Assembly: GCA_008638375.1 (NCBI GenBank)
Contig: CM018041.1
Coordinates: 11,648,846 to 11,712,845, forward strand
Source: Nyssa sinensis
Taxonomy: Eukaryota > Streptophyta > Magnoliopsida > Cornales > Nyssaceae
Direction of reading: 5' to 3'
DNA length: 64,000 bases
Shown piece by piece: positions 22,232 to 35,800 of the stretch (positions are counted from its first letter, which is position 1; the number at the start of each line of letters is the position of its first letter). Below the pieces are notes generated by a model, which was not told the origin of the DNA, made no database searches, and saw nothing but the letters and a program-made list of their open reading frames with translations. The position numbers were made by a program, and so were the translations under genes.

Positions 22232-25200
22232 TCATTGCTCCCTTCTGGTTCTAGGAGTAGAAGAGCCTGAGCGGATGCTTTGGACTGGTTGGGTTTCTGG
22301 GTCATATTTTTGTGAAGCAAGATAAGTTAGGGCTGTCACAACATCGGCTATGAGGGGCCGCATGTTAGGCTGCTCTTGAACACACATTGCAGCAACAGCA
22401 AGAGCTTGGTACAAACCCCTTACTGGGTATTGTCCTTGGAGCAATGGGTCTGCCATTTGTGAAAACTTCCTTCGGTCTTTGAACAATGGCCGCGCCTGCA
22501 AAGTGAAGACATAATGATTGTTCCCTTGAAAACTAAAATATCAAAATGTACAAAATCACTGTATCATAGAAATAAATTATTCTTTTAAAAGTTTCTTCTT
22601 CTTTTTTATTGGTTTTATTATTATTCCTGCAAAATGTTTAGTACTATGTTATTCATGGTCAATAACCTAACGTAGGACTAATTTCAAGAAACTGAAGAGC
22701 AAAATGGATTCACAAATACACAAATATGGAGAATATGTACAATTAGCTTAGTGTTTACGAATCAACAACCATGCTTTTGGTAGAGAAAATGGAGTGACAG
22801 TTTCCGGAGCTTGGCAAAAGCTACTCAAACTAGGAAAAAAATGGTTCTATTATCTCATATAACCTTTACTAATCAAGTACTATTTGACTCATGTTGCAGT
22901 GACATGAAAACCAGCCACAACTCCCAATCATGTCAAAATTTTCTGCAGCTCACTACAAGTGACTGTCACCATTCTCCACATTCCTATAAGTGACCATTGC
23001 CACTCCCCGCAGAGAATGTTTATTTTAGATTATATAGCAGTTGAAGGATTACAATTAGGGATTGTTTATGGAGATTCTAATGCCAACCTTGTGTTCAGAG
23101 CCAGGGAAATCCATGGAAGTTTACAAGAGTGTTACACCAAACATGTTAGTCTAAAAGGTTAACTATGTTAAATTGGACAAAGATAAGAGTGCCAGGTGCA
23201 GGAGTGGTTAAGTATAGGGTTTTTCAAATAGTTCTTGGCGTCGGATACAATTAACTTTCCCGTGTTCTGTTGTGGCAACATGGCTACTTTGAGTAAAGTG
23301 TACAATGTTCCGTTGTGTCAGCATGGATACTGTTTGACTCATCTAACCTTGACTGATCAAGTACTCTTTGACTCATGTTGCAGTGACATGAAAATCAGCC
23401 ACAACTCCCAATCGTGTCAAAATTTTCTGCGGCTCATTGCAAGTGACTATCACCAACTTGCAAGTAACTGTCACCAACATTATCACATTGTGTTGTGAAA
23501 TAATGATCTATGCAACTATGGTAAAAATGTTAAAGAAAGAGAAAGAGAAACAACACAGAATTTATGTGGTTTGACGTCCATGGGAGCGGTTATATTCTTC
23601 ACTATTCAAAAAATAGGGTTACAATATAATTATACTGCTTCACAGTTAAAACCCTAACGCGATATATTGAAATTTTTCAATATACCCTTACCATACCGCT
23701 CCGCATGTAAGGCCTATATATTAGTTTCACATATTATAAGAATATGAGCCACTATCTCTAACACATTGCCACTCCCCGCAGGGAAATCCATGGAAGTTTA
23801 CAACAGTGTTACACCACACGTGTTAGTCTAAAAGGTTAACTATGTTAGATTGGACTCAGATAAGAGTTCTAGGTGCAGTTGTGGTTGTGTGGTTGATAAG
23901 TATAGGGTTTTTCAATTAGTTCTTCGCGTCGGGTACATGTAACTTTCCTGTGTTCTGTTGTGTCAACATGGTTACTTTGAGTAAAGTGTCCAACATTCTG
24001 TTGTGTCAACATGGATACTTTTGAGTAAAGAGTCCAGGTAAAAGAGAAGGTTGATATTGTGTACTCGAACTAACAGCAATGCAGCAGTCAGGTAGAGAGA
24101 TAGAGGGGGGGGGGGGGTTGAGAAACTCTTAAAATTACAACTGAATTTCAGTAAAATAGTTCAGTACTATCTGTGCTTGGTAAAAAAGATATATATGACA
24201 TCATCAGGTAAAGGTATTATAAATCGGTGGCCAACATGACATTATCAAACATGCATTTTTCCATATGGCTCTTAAAAGATCTGGCCACTAATCACCAGTC
24301 TACTAAATGAAATGGAAGAGCATATGATTGGTGCTTTGAGCCATCATAGAGTTAATGAAGGATGAGCAGAACCTTAAAAGTGATTTCAACAACAAAAATA
24401 TTTAAACGAAGAATATAATAGGGACTCACCCATGCAACCAGATTGTGCTCCCCAGCAGCTTTTGAATTGTCAATTGCTTTTCTGCCAGTGATGATTTCCA
24501 AAAGAACAACCCCAAAGCTATAAACATCTGATTTTAATGTAAGCTGACCTGTCATTGCATATTCTGGTGCACAATATCCATAAGTTCCCATCACTCTAGT
24601 GGATACATGGGTCTTATCCCCCACAGGACCCAATTTGGCCAAGCCAAAATCGGAAAGCTTTGGATGATACCCTTCATCAAGTAAAATATTTGAGCACTTT
24701 AAATCACGATATATAACAGGGGGGTTCACTTTGTCATGCAAATATTCCAAGCCCTTTGCAGCTCCCGCAGCGATTTTCATTCTTATATTCCAGTCAAGTC
24801 GCTTTTTATCAGGTGGAAGGTCTGGCATGTTTAAACAAGTGAGAAAGACAAAGTTAATGTCTTTTTGTCAAGAGATACCTCACGGAAAGTAGAAAAAGCC
24901 ACTGCAAAGTTAAAGAAAATGAGCAAAAGGAGCATCCAGTGCTTGAGCCTCAGAACACGAGCATGGCTTTTCAAGCAACATAGGCTGGAAAATCTCACAC
25001 ATAATGATGACACTGACAATTGTTTCGTTGTTACTGACATTGCTAATGCCTGAAAATGGTTGTGGTTGGATGATTTTGAGTGATACTTAAAAACTTATAA
25101 AATTATCAAAATTCAAAAATAAATGAGAAAGAAGAGGATTTTTAAGTACAGCTGTTAAATCATTCAAAAAAAAAAGTAACAAAATAATATGAAATGATTC

Positions 25201-28200
25201 CAAAGTCATCCAAGCATCATCATCTTTTGGCCATGTAATCTCTTCTTCAGATCCTATCAAATGTCAGCCTTTGTGCTCATTTGGATGAGCTGAGAAAAAG
25301 TGTGGTTTGAGTTAAGTTGTGGTCTGAATAAGTAGTTGCAGAAAAGTGTTGTTTGAGTTAAGTTATTTAGTATTTGGATAAAGGTATTTGATAAGTGCTT
25401 AAATGATATTGTAATGTCGGGATTAGTTATTAATAAGTGTCAATAAGCTACTTTTTGAAAAAGTTACATTGAAACTACTTTTTGCAAAAGTCCGTTTTGG
25501 GTTAAGTGCGGATTCATTAAGTGCGGCCAATAAACCGAATCAAACACCTAACAAATTAGAAAAGTCTATTTTAAACTTGAAAAAGTCATTAAGTGCAATG
25601 AATAAGTCGAACCAAACATAACCTTTAACCTTTTAAAAACCATGTGCCAAAAAATGTCAGCTTATAAACTTTTAATTGCACATTAAATGTGCATGGTATA
25701 AGGCACTTTTGGGGTCCATAGGATGCAATATATTTTTATTGGACAAATATAATTGAATCTGTCACTTTTTTTTTTGGATAGATAATTGAATCCATTACTA
25801 TACCATGTAGATGGTCTTCCAGTGATCCTAATGGCATGTACTCGTAAACCAAAAGTCTCTGATCTCCATCAGCACAATATCCAGTCAAGTTAACTAAGTT
25901 GGTGTGGTGAAGTAGGCTCAACATCAATACTTCGACAAGGAATTCCCTGTTCCCTTGCAACCCGTTACGATCAAGTTGCTTGATAGCTACAATCTACACA
26001 AAATAAGATGACAAGATTCAGGTCTTACTACAGTCTTACCATGTTGAGTCAGCTCCATCCATAAATAGTAAACATAAAATGAACCCCAATACTAAAATAA
26101 CAATAAGGAAAACCCATAAAAAGGGAAACAAACACGTAATGTTAAGCAAAGCAAAAAGGAGCGTAACAAAACAAGTGAATTTTGATGTCTATTCAAGCTG
26201 AGAGTTAAAAACAAGGTTTGGTGAATGTCAATAAATGTGCCGTTAGACATTGAATTTTTCATAGGCAGATTATTCTTTTTTGAAAAATTCATTAGGGAAT
26301 CCAAAGAGGAATAGTAATTTAATGTTAATACAACATTACAATAACCTATATCGTCTTGGAAAAATTGCATCACAATTTGCCCTTTTTTGGTCTTCCCTAC
26401 AAAAGGAATACAAAACTCATAGCTGACCACAGCAATTACTTTGCCAATGGCACTAGATCTTTGTAGGTAACAACATTTTTCTTTCCTTTTCAGAAGTTTG
26501 ACTAAAAAAGTCAAGGAAATAAATTAATTTTGTTTATTACCAAACCAACACATCATTTTATTTGGAAATTTATAGTGATTTCCACATAAACGCATTTTCT
26601 AAGTATTTTTTAATTAATAAACTAAGAAATAGGAAATTGTCATATTTTACTGTAAACCCAAAGACACAGAATCCTCCCACAGTGAAAAAGATCAATTCAC
26701 CAACATTTTGAACAGGATAAAGAAAAGCATGTCAAACAAGTATTCTTTTCTCAGTAACATCTGAGCAAAAGAAAGAAAAGAATATTAAACAAGTGTACTT
26801 TTCTGTCTATTCTTGCCACTCAAAAGTCATAATTTTACTTCAGATTCCGTAACAGTTAAAAATCTGATAAACTTAACAAACCTGATTGGTACTCTCCAAA
26901 CACCCTTTATATACTCTACCAAAACCTCCTTCTCCCAAAAGACAATCTGCCTTGAAATTCTTGGTTGCAGCTGCCAATTCACGAAATGTGAATGTGTGCG
27001 CAGCAATGTGATTGGATCCTCCATCCTTAGATGCCTCCTTCTTCAAATCAAATGAAGATTTCTCCTTCAATTTTTCTGAAATGGAAAAAAAGTACAGAAT
27101 TAATACCATCTGAATTACAACCACCAGATTAAATTAAGTACAAACACAAATAACAATGTAAGGAGGACGTAAACAAATTACAAGGTGTGTACTGTTTTGA
27201 TTCTCCTCAGGGGAATAAAGGATTACCACCAGCCAGAATTCAAAGATTAAAAAGCGAACAAAGAACACAAAGGACAAGACAAATATACCGAAGAGGTGCT
27301 TTAGCTTGGATGTTTCCAATCATGCACACCACACAAAACAATCTGCATTAATTGCACTGCCTTCTGCTTCCCTCATCACCATTCATTATAGATCATTACA
27401 AACCACAAGAAATTTGGAACGCAGTGAAATTCAATTAATTACACCACTCTTTCAACCTAAGTTATTAAAAATTTATCCCATAAAACAACTAAAATAAATT
27501 AATCCTTCACAACCATAATTAAAATGAACTATCCACTGACTCTACACTAGTATTAACATTAAAATTAAGAAATTAGCTTTACTAAACAATGGGCTTCAAA
27601 AAATGGACCTCTCGGCAATTTATCAACTCACATTAACATAAAAAAGGACCCATAAGTTAGAAACTGTGAATAAGGCAATCCAACACCAACCAATCTGTCA
27701 GCCTAAACAAATCTTAATCATAACTGTATTGTACCCAGAAAATCCTAAAAAATAGGAATACTTTTAAATTGGAAAAAAGAAAAAGAAAAAAGAAAAAAAA
27801 CCCATATTAGAATCAGCCAAGACATATGCATGCATCATTGATACAATAAAAACAAAATTTACAAAGATTACATTTCCCCAGAACATTTTTTCTAAAATCA
27901 GGGCAGATCACAACAATAATGGGCACCCACAGGAATTATGCAAATGACATTTCCCAATCAATTTGAAGCAAATCTGAAAACGGATATAAAATGTATCAAA
28001 ATTAACCCCCCCCCCCCCCCCCAAAAAAAAAAATAAAAATCAAATGGTAATGGGTAGGAGCAGAGCAATATTGAACCATGACTGTTGATACTGCTTTAAA
28101 AAAAAATTGTGTATTTATATATTGTGCATATAACTACCTGAAGTTGATGGGATCTGATCATCAGGCTTCTTGTTATGCTTCTTCTTTGCATTTTTCTTTG

Positions 28201-28228
28201 ATTTTCCAGAGCAGAGGAACCAACCCAT
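22232..28228 (-). CDS. CDL1: Receptor-like cytoplasmic kinase VII, CDL1/PBL-type
   Basis: Five exons on the minus strand, 28228-28138, 27075-26882, 25993-25804, 24821-24430 and 22495-22232, join in frame to 376 residues plus TGA with GT-AG introns. The start [10 protein letters not shown] carries Gly2 for N-myristoylation and Cys6 for possible palmitoylation, suggesting plasma-membrane anchoring. A Lys-rich linker precedes the kinase domain (about 59-340). Its landmarks are the glycine loop GEGGFGRV (78-85), Lys100 in VAIKQ, Glu116, IYRDLKCSN (195-203), DFG (216-218), [14 protein letters not shown] (232-245) and a [12 protein letters not shown] helix. All catalytic residues are present. The N-terminus, length and C-terminus ([20 protein letters not shown]) match Arabidopsis CDL1, which acts in brassinosteroid signalling by phosphorylating BSU1. 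The position near a PRR7 gene supports this orthology. A close PBL paralogue is the alternative. Confidence 0.93.
22863..24035. repeat. Local duplication inside the kinase last intron
   Basis: A unit at about 22863-23337 recurs at about 23343-24035. Shared blocks include TTTGACTCATGTTGCAGTGA, the GCCACTCCCCGCAG block, GGAAATCCATGGAAGTTTAC and AACATGG-ATACT repeats near the ends. The second unit is longer because it contains the solo LTR at 23491-23763. The duplicated DNA has no coding signature. Confidence 0.8.
23491..23763. mobile_element. 273-bp solo LTR (copia-like) with CATTG target duplication
   Basis: It starts TGTTGTGAAATAATG and ends TATCTCTAACA, giving TG...CA ends, and CATTG is found directly on both sides (23486-23490 and 23764-23768). 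The interior AACACAGAATTTATGTGGTT resembles the ACAC..ATTTACGTGGTT motif common in plant copia LTRs. The first duplication unit has the uninterrupted sequence (ACCATTGCCACTCCCC), an internal empty site. No internal retrotransposon sequence is present, so recombination between two LTRs probably removed it. Confidence 0.8.
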
Positions 28229-29561
28229 GGCTTCTTTCTCTCTCTAACCCTGAAGAGTGACACTTTAGAGGGATAGACACCAAGGGCCAACAAAAGCAGA
28301 CCAAACACGACCTCTCAGAGAGAGTTAAATTCAGACAAGAGGCTCTCTAGTAATAATATTTTCGTTCCTGGGTGTTTTTGCATAGGTGCCCTTGTGTCTT
28401 TGTATACTCGAAACCACCCCCCAGATTTTCATATCCTCTGCATTTTACATTCCATTCAAATATTGGTTTCACTATAGAAGGGATAATGTACCTTTTGCTA
28501 TCCAAAAAATAATATTAATAATTCCACCTTTCAAAGAAATATGGTACCTAAAATTCAGAGTTTGGATATGATATATTAAGCAAACATGACAATGTATATT
28601 TTATTATTTTAAGCTATTAAATAAATATTTGTGTGTGAGGTCCATTACCGGAAAAAAATAATAACTTTTTTTAATGTGCTTTGCATAGCTGTTTTTGTGC
28701 CTTTTCTCATGTTTTCCTATTAAGCAATCATGACAATGTAAATTGTATTATTTTAAGCTATTAAGTGAGTATTTGTGCAAAATGGTGGCGGCCGGGAAAA
28801 AAAATTTTTAATTTCTATTGCCTAGTAAAAATGTGATTTTTCTAACTTACTTTGCATAGGAACGTGATTTTCTCACGTTTTTCTGTCGTAATTGTCATCC
28901 CAATTGACTTAAACTATATCGGATTATTTTTAACTTCTATTTTAGCAAAAAAAAAAAAAGTAATTCATCATCGCTAATTAAACTGTATTAATATTATGGG
29001 TTTTACGAAAGATATATATTGTTGTTTGGCAAGATGTTGAGTAGTCTAACATGGCATTCCACTTTTGACAATGTTCATCAAGTTCATTAAGATGGGACTA
29101 AGGAAGAATGATATGGCTAAATATAGTAAAATTGTGAAACATGATTCATGGAGTAGATCTCCAAATATTTAGGACAAGATTTTGTTGAATTTAGTTGAAT
29201 TATTGTTGGTATGTAGAACAAGAATTCTTAGAAGTCTTAGATCACAATACCTTGCATTTAACCTCAACAAACTCATATCAATTGAAAAGGAATGCATTCT
29301 TCCCTCTAATAGTAAAACTTATCATAAAATGGTATCTTGTTATATTTTATTAACTTGTAATGTAGAAAGAGGAAATTGAAGTATAGAGAAATGTAACATC
29401 ATGATTTTCTTTTGATTTAAAACCAATAAAGGTAAGTTTTTCTTATAAAATTTGACTCATTTTTTTGGGTAAACCAAGAAATCGATCCTACCAATCGAAT
29501 CCTTTGACGTGTGATTGGGCTGTAAGCCTAGAGTTTCTAACATAGTTTTTTTGTAACGAGT

Positions 29562-29645
29562 TTTTTTTTTTTTTGGGATAGATAGTCCCAAGGTTTAACC
29601 TTAAATTCTCACATGACTTGTCATGAAACTCTAACTACTTGATCT
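29562..29645 (-). mobile_element. Possible short SINE
   Basis: On the minus strand the sequence reads AGATCAAGTAGTTAGAGTTT (box A-like), then GGTTAAACCTTGGG (box B-like), and ends in a run of about 14 A residues (poly-T at 29561-29574 on +). This is the layout of a tRNA-derived plant SINE. The target duplication is unclear. Confidence 0.4.
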
Positions 29646-30798
29646 CTCTGTTAAAGTTAACGTTGTCTTCCAAACAAAAAAATTATTTTGGTTATTTTAA
29701 ATTTTTATTAATTTCGCAACTATGATATTTTCACACAAATCAAAAGAGAATTAAGTGTTACATTCGAATCAATGAGGTGAATTAGGCAAAAATAAAATTG
29801 ACCTAAAACTTATTTGACTCATTTTTAATTTGTGTAAAATTTATTAATGTGATTAGCATATTCATACATAGAAATTTCTTGATATGAATGTCCAAGTATG
29901 TTTTTGCAAATGGAAGGGGCTAAAACAATAATATTCTTAGTAATATCGATGACTTATTAAAAGAAAAAAGAAGAAGAAAAAATAGGGACAACAATTGTAA
30001 ATATGCCAGAACAAAAGAGCACTTTATCAAAGTACTGTTTTGTCTGTAGAAATTCTTCTATTGCAAACCAAGTAACTGAATAATTTGGGCACCTCAATTC
30101 TTCATCAAAGGGGCACCTCTTCCACTGAAAAGACAAGTCTATCCTTCCGTACCCTGCTTCACATAAAATTATAGGCAAACTTTGTTTTCTTCAGTTTAAT
30201 AAGGACACTACGGAAAAGTGCCCAAATCATTATAATATATGTTCGTATTTGTGTGTGTATATATATACGCTTTCTAATTTATATTTCATATGACGTGTGA
30301 CTAATGTGCTCATATTAATTACATGGTTGAAAACAATGTTAATAATATAATATAAGTTATTGTCATATTATTTAAAATAAAAATTTGAAAAATATAATAA
30401 TATTTATATATGTATATAAAAGAATGATGATTTGCGTGAAATAAAATTGTTTTAGTATAACTTAAAAATTATCTTAGTCTCTTCATTTATAATTATTTTA
30501 TTACACTCAGAAAATCACCAATTTAAGTTTCTAAAATAATTTTTTCGTTTGTTTTTGTAATATAAGATTACATTTATCTAATTTATCTCAAACTTCGTAA
30601 TAACAAAATATTTATTTATTAAATTAATTTTTTTAGTCTTTATATATATATATATATACATATATGTAATGTATGTATAGGTGAAGTTAAATGTATTCTA
30701 AATGAAATTCTTTTGATACCCAATATAATTTTACTCGTGTAACATGCATCAGAGTAAATAAACATAATGGAGGAATGCATTGAGCCTCACCACGCCTA

Positions 30799-30842
<44 letters not shown>
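30799..30842. repeat. (TG)n(TA)n microsatellite
   Basis: Five to six TG units pass directly into about sixteen TA units. A smaller TA run lies at 30640-30665. Confidence 0.95.
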
Positions 30843-30844
<2 letters not shown>

Positions 30845-31539
30845 TTTGTAAAAACGAAAAAGCACTTATTTATCGTCTTATACTAATTGGCTGCCGTAGC
30901 TTTAACGAGGGAATCTGGGTACATTTCGGCTAGACCAAAGGGTTGGCCTACCTGCCCTATATTATAAGCTAGGTGCCCCCTATTTTGTGGATCATCTTTC
31001 TTGAAAGTTAAAAGTATTTGGACCTAGCAAAAACAAAGATCTTTTGTATTTGGAACTTTGATGTGATGTGGAGCGCTTGATTGGTTGACTATTTTGTGAT
31101 CGTGCTGTTGGTCGTACATTGGACAATTTTTTTAGGTGTCAAATAAATACACTGTAGAGTAGGTATTTGGAGACAAAAATGATCTTGACAGTGCCAGCTG
31201 GTGCCTAATAGCTGCGCCTTTGTTTTGGCTTTTTTAGAGCTTGTGGTATTTTGGTCTACTTCAACTTCAATACATAAAATTTCATATATGATTCACATAA
31301 AATAGACAACTGATGGCAAAGTTATGACAATTTATAATTTTTACATGTAAATTGTATTTTTTTTTCCAATGTAGATAAAACATGTCGCTTATTTATATAT
31401 TTTTTCCGAACGTAGGTATAACATGTCGCTCATTTATGTATTTCATCATACGAATGTGGAAAAAAAAACGTCCTAACTAGTATTCATGGTGCAACTTTAA
31501 CTCTATTATAGAAAACAATGACACAGAGAAAATTCTTTA

Positions 31540-32220
31540 TAGAAGAACAATCATCAAAAATTTATTATTCAACTCACTTTCAAATAAATTCATTGGAAAT
31601 TTTTTATTTTAATCAAATTAGTTTCAATTTAGTTTCAGAATTAAAAAATAGTAACTTTTTTTTTTCTAGTTTTACTCAAATCAGTTTTAATTCAGTTTCA
31701 CTATTAAAGAAATAGTTGAATTTTCTTGTTTAGTCAAAATCATTCTCAATTTAGTTCCAGTATTATAAATAATGAATTTTTTTGTTTAATCAAATGTAGT
31801 TTCAATTTAGTTACATTAATTCTCTATTTTAATCAAAATTAATTTCAACTCAATTCTACGATTATAAAAACAACAAAATTTTATTATTTTAGTTAAATCA
31901 ATTTCAATTGATTTCAAGTGTTAAAAAATAGCAAAACTTTCACACTTACTCAAAGTAAGTTTCAATCCAGTTTCAATATCAACAAAATAACAAAATCTCA
32001 CTATTTTTATTAATATTAGTTTTACTTCAACTTTAGTATTAAGAAATAGGGAAATTCCATTGTTTTAATCAAAATCAATTTCAATTCAGTTTTTAGTATT
32101 AAGAAAATAGAGAAATATCAATGTTTTAATCAAAATTAGTTTCAATTAAGTTCTAATATTAAACACATAGAGAAAATTTACTTTTTTGTTTCAATCAAAT
32201 TAGTTTCAAGTGGTGTTTGT
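31540..32220. repeat. Degenerate AT-rich minisatellite, unit about 60-70 bp
   Basis: About ten imperfect units share the order TTTTAATCAAA-TTAGTTTCAATT-CAGTTT-AGTATTAA-AAATAG, for example at 31608, 31670, 31735, 31790, 31830, 31890, 31950, 32060 and 32130. Units differ by many substitutions and small indels, so the array is old. No coding signal is present. Confidence 0.8.
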
Positions 32221-32703
32221 TTTATAATAAACTTCTCTATCCTAAATGAAGTTTGTTTACAAAGAGACGCCACCTGATAAACATTATTTAGCATGTATTA
32301 TGTTTAAATTTAGAGCACTTAACAACATTAAACACAAACACAGCCATGTACGACCTCTATTATAATTGCATCAAGAAGTACAAAATTTGACCATGCAAGA
32401 CACTAGACTGTTTTAAATAGTATATGCCCTTATAAACCCTGAGATAGAAAATTCAACTGTCAATGAATATAGGATTATGTTCTCAGGCATGTAATATGCT
32501 AATGAATGTTACAAGTGTTGGTAATGAAGGTAGAAATATGTTCTTTAGGCAACAAGACTGAAGTTTCAGGGGAAAAAATGTCTTATAAAAATATAATTAT
32601 CTCATACATAGACTTAGCCTCTCATAAGTGTAATACCCAGGGACTTTTGGAGTTAAATTATCTTATCTTGAAAACACTTATTTTAATGGAGTTTTTAATA
32701 ATT

Positions 32704-32733
32704 AATTATATATATGTGTGTGTGTGTGTGTGT
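32704..32733. repeat. (TA)n(TG)n microsatellite
   Basis: A short TA run followed by about ten TG units, just left of the retrotransposon cluster. Confidence 0.9.
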
Positions 32734-32844
32734 CAAGAAGTGATAGTAGCATAACTGACTGCTACAGGTGGGATTTATATGACAATAACATAATTGGTGA
32801 ATAGAGAAGTGTGAATAGAGAAGTGTTGCAATTGGGCCTCACAA

Positions 32845-35800
32845 CTAAATGAATAATTTTGTGGTGTAAGTAGGAAGGAGCAACACGTTGGTAACCAACT
32901 AGGAAAGCCAAGTGGGATATGCATGTAGAAATGCGTTATGAACATCAAGCTGATTTATTGGCCCATTTTTTGTGGCAGCCACAAAAATGAGATATGTGAA
33001 AATAGTAATTTTAGCTACAGGTGCAAAGTGTTGGGCAGTTGTCATGAGTTTACTCGGATTCTTGATGACCTGTTTGTGACCCAAAAAAGGGCAATGTGTG
33101 GGTTTCCTAAAATTTTTTTGACCTACTTTTATTTTCGGGTCCGTTTTGTCTCTTATGTTGTAACTCACTTATATAAGGGTATTATATTTTAGGGTTTTGA
33201 CTTAGGAGAAGATAGTTGTCATTGGAGAAAAAAAGGTTTTGAATTTTGGGAGTTTTTTATTCTTGTAATTTCTTTGATATATAGTGGATTGATCATCGCT
33301 GCCTGTGGACATAGACATCTTGCCGAACTATATAAATCTTGTGTTTTCTCTGTGCGTTTTCTTTATTTTTTGTTGTTTGAAATCGATTTATTATTTGTTT
33401 GATCGCTTTTGCACAACACAAAGGTCTCACGATAATCAGGACCTTCTTCTTAAGTGAAACTCTTAGTAACAAGATGTGCCTTGTACCTTTCAATGGTTCC
33501 GCTAGACTTAAATTTCACCTTGTATACCCACTTGTAACCAATAGATTTTCTATTGGGAGGTAAAAGCAATCAAAGTCCACATATTATTGTGTTCACTGGC
33601 CATAGCATCCTACCAGTGTGGAAATTGTACAGCCTGGGAAAATATGACTTTGGGTCAATAATAGAATCAAGAGCAATAAGAAATGATTTATGGGATGGAG
33701 ATGAGTTATTAAAACAAAGAAATTGATGTAAAGGATAAGGAGTACCTGTCTCGGAAGAAGAGATCAAATGAGAAGAAGATGCATGTATGACCACGGAGCA
33801 AAGAAAATCTTGAAGAAAAATGAGAGGACAATGACTATGAGTAAGCTGAGTTGATGTTGCATTAGTACAACTTGGATCTATGAGGGACGGTTGAGATTTT
33901 TTCTGATGATATAAGTGGAGTATGAGTGTGGGTAGAGGTTGAAAAATCATGAGATGGGAAACTAGGTAAAGGTGAAGGTAAAACTGGTCCTTTTTGGGAT
34001 GGAAAAGAAACAACGCAAAATGGAAAAGTACTCTCATAAAAGAAAACACGGTGAGAAGTGTAAATTTGTTTGATGGCAAGATCATAGATATAATAGCCAT
34101 TTTAAGAAAAAGGATGCCCAACAAAAATACCTAGTTTTGTTCGAGGATCATATTTGTGCTTGGAGGGATCGATAATATGGGTAAAACAAAGACAACTAGA
34201 GACACGAAGATGAGAAAAATTGGGTTTAGCCTTAAGTAAAACTTCATGTGGAGTTTTTCCAAATAGAATAGGAGTTGGCATTTTATTTATTAAATAAACA
34301 GCAGTGAGGCTGCATTCTCCCCCAAAATATAAAAGTATATTAGCTTGAAAATGAAGAATATAGACAACTTCAAGAAGGTGCTGATGTTTTCGTTTGACAA
34401 TGCCATTTTGTTAGGGAGTTCGGACGCAACTTTGTAGCTGTATAATGCCAATTTGTCGAGAGAAAAAATCTTGCACATCATTATGAAAAAATTATTTGCC
34501 ATGATTGGTGTGAATTTGTTTAACTTGACACTAATATTGAGCGGAAACAAGATAAAAGAAAGATTGTAGATAAAATTTGGTATTATATTTATATCGCATG
34601 AGATACATCCAAGTACATCTACTAAGTCATCTACTAAAGATTTACCCCAAAGGTCATACTGTATTAATTGAAAAAAAGAGCAATAGTGCAAATAGATTTG
34701 ATTGGAGAAGGAAGTTTATATTGTTTGGCAAGAGGACCAACATTACAAAAGCATTTATTTGAACTAAAATTAAAATTAAAGTCTAGCTAAATAATTTATT
34801 CTAGCGAAGGAAAGATGCCCTAAATGCTAATGCCAAAGATCGAATGACGGATTTGTCAATGCCATCATAGCTTGAGGAGTTTGAAATATGTAAAGGCCAT
34901 CATGCATCTAGCCCATTCCCTATCCTCTTCTTCGTTGATTGAACCTAAAACACACAATGATAAAAGAAAATGACTGAATATTAGAGAGAACTTGTAAGTT
35001 GTCTTAGGGAAACGATATTATATTGAAATGATAACACAAAGAAGACATTAGTTAAATAAAAATCAGGTTCAAATTCAACTATGCCAATATGAGTGACTGT
35101 AGCATGTGTTCCATCGGGTAACTGAACATGGGAATGTGTTTTGTACGGGAAATGTGATGAAAAAAGTGAACGATCAGAGCACATATGATTAGTTTCTCTT
35201 GTATTAACGATCCATTCTCTAGGGGTGAGACAAGATAACGCTTGACCTGTAAGATTTGCTTTGGTGATTGGGTACATGCTGAAAGTAATGAGAGAACTTT
35301 TTAATATTGTGTGTAAGTAATGGAATTAGCAGGTTATATTGGTTTAGAGAGTGCAATATCACCATCAAGAGGTGTGGAAATAATATGTTCAATTGTGGCA
35401 GCATATAGATTGGGCTTGCGAGATTGATAAGGACTAGCACTAATATATTCAGTGGTGGCTGCAACAGAACTATGGGAACGACGTTGAGAAGCCTTTTCTT
35501 AGCACCACGCTTTTGTGTGCCCATCTTGATCAAAATAGTTGTAGTGTGGTCTATGCGATCTATGTGAGGGGTCATTATAGTTTGTTGCTACACTAAAAGT
35601 TTTATTAGAAGCAATAAGGACAACACCTTCTGGAGTGACAGTATGAGCACAACATAATTCGCGTTGCTTTTCTTCTTGTCAAACGAGTGAATAGATATTT
35701 TGAATGGATGGTATTGGCTCAAGAAGTGGAAACTAACTTTTGAAATTTGTGAAAGAGTCATTGAAACCTTGCGAAAATTGTAAAACACGATCTTGATGAA

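Larger units (their letters stand above)
28229..31539. other. Kinase upstream region and AT-rich spacer
   Basis: The 5' UTR and promoter of the minus-strand kinase should lie in the first kilobase. CT/GA-rich stretches occur just upstream of the start codon (CTTTCTCTCTCTAACC on the + strand). No TATA box can be assigned with confidence. A short repeat (TGACAATGTA..TTTTAAGCTATTAA) occurs at about 28587-28630 and 28730-28775. The remainder is AT-rich with no credible gene. Confidence 0.5.

Noticed and set aside
26092..26514. 140-codon minus-strand frame in a kinase intron
   Set aside because: It is AT-rich and low in complexity, lies inside intron 2 and lacks any family resemblance; the splice-defined kinase exons explain the locus.
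31540..32220. CRISPR-like array
   Set aside because: Units are degenerate AT-rich direct repeats without conserved repeat/unique spacer alternation, in a plant nuclear genome.
33570..34124. Open frame of 184 codons on the minus strand (and its relative at 40091-40564)
   Set aside because: It is an out-of-phase reading of decayed copia-1 sequence around the integrase/RT boundary, repeated in both copies; no independent domain is visible.
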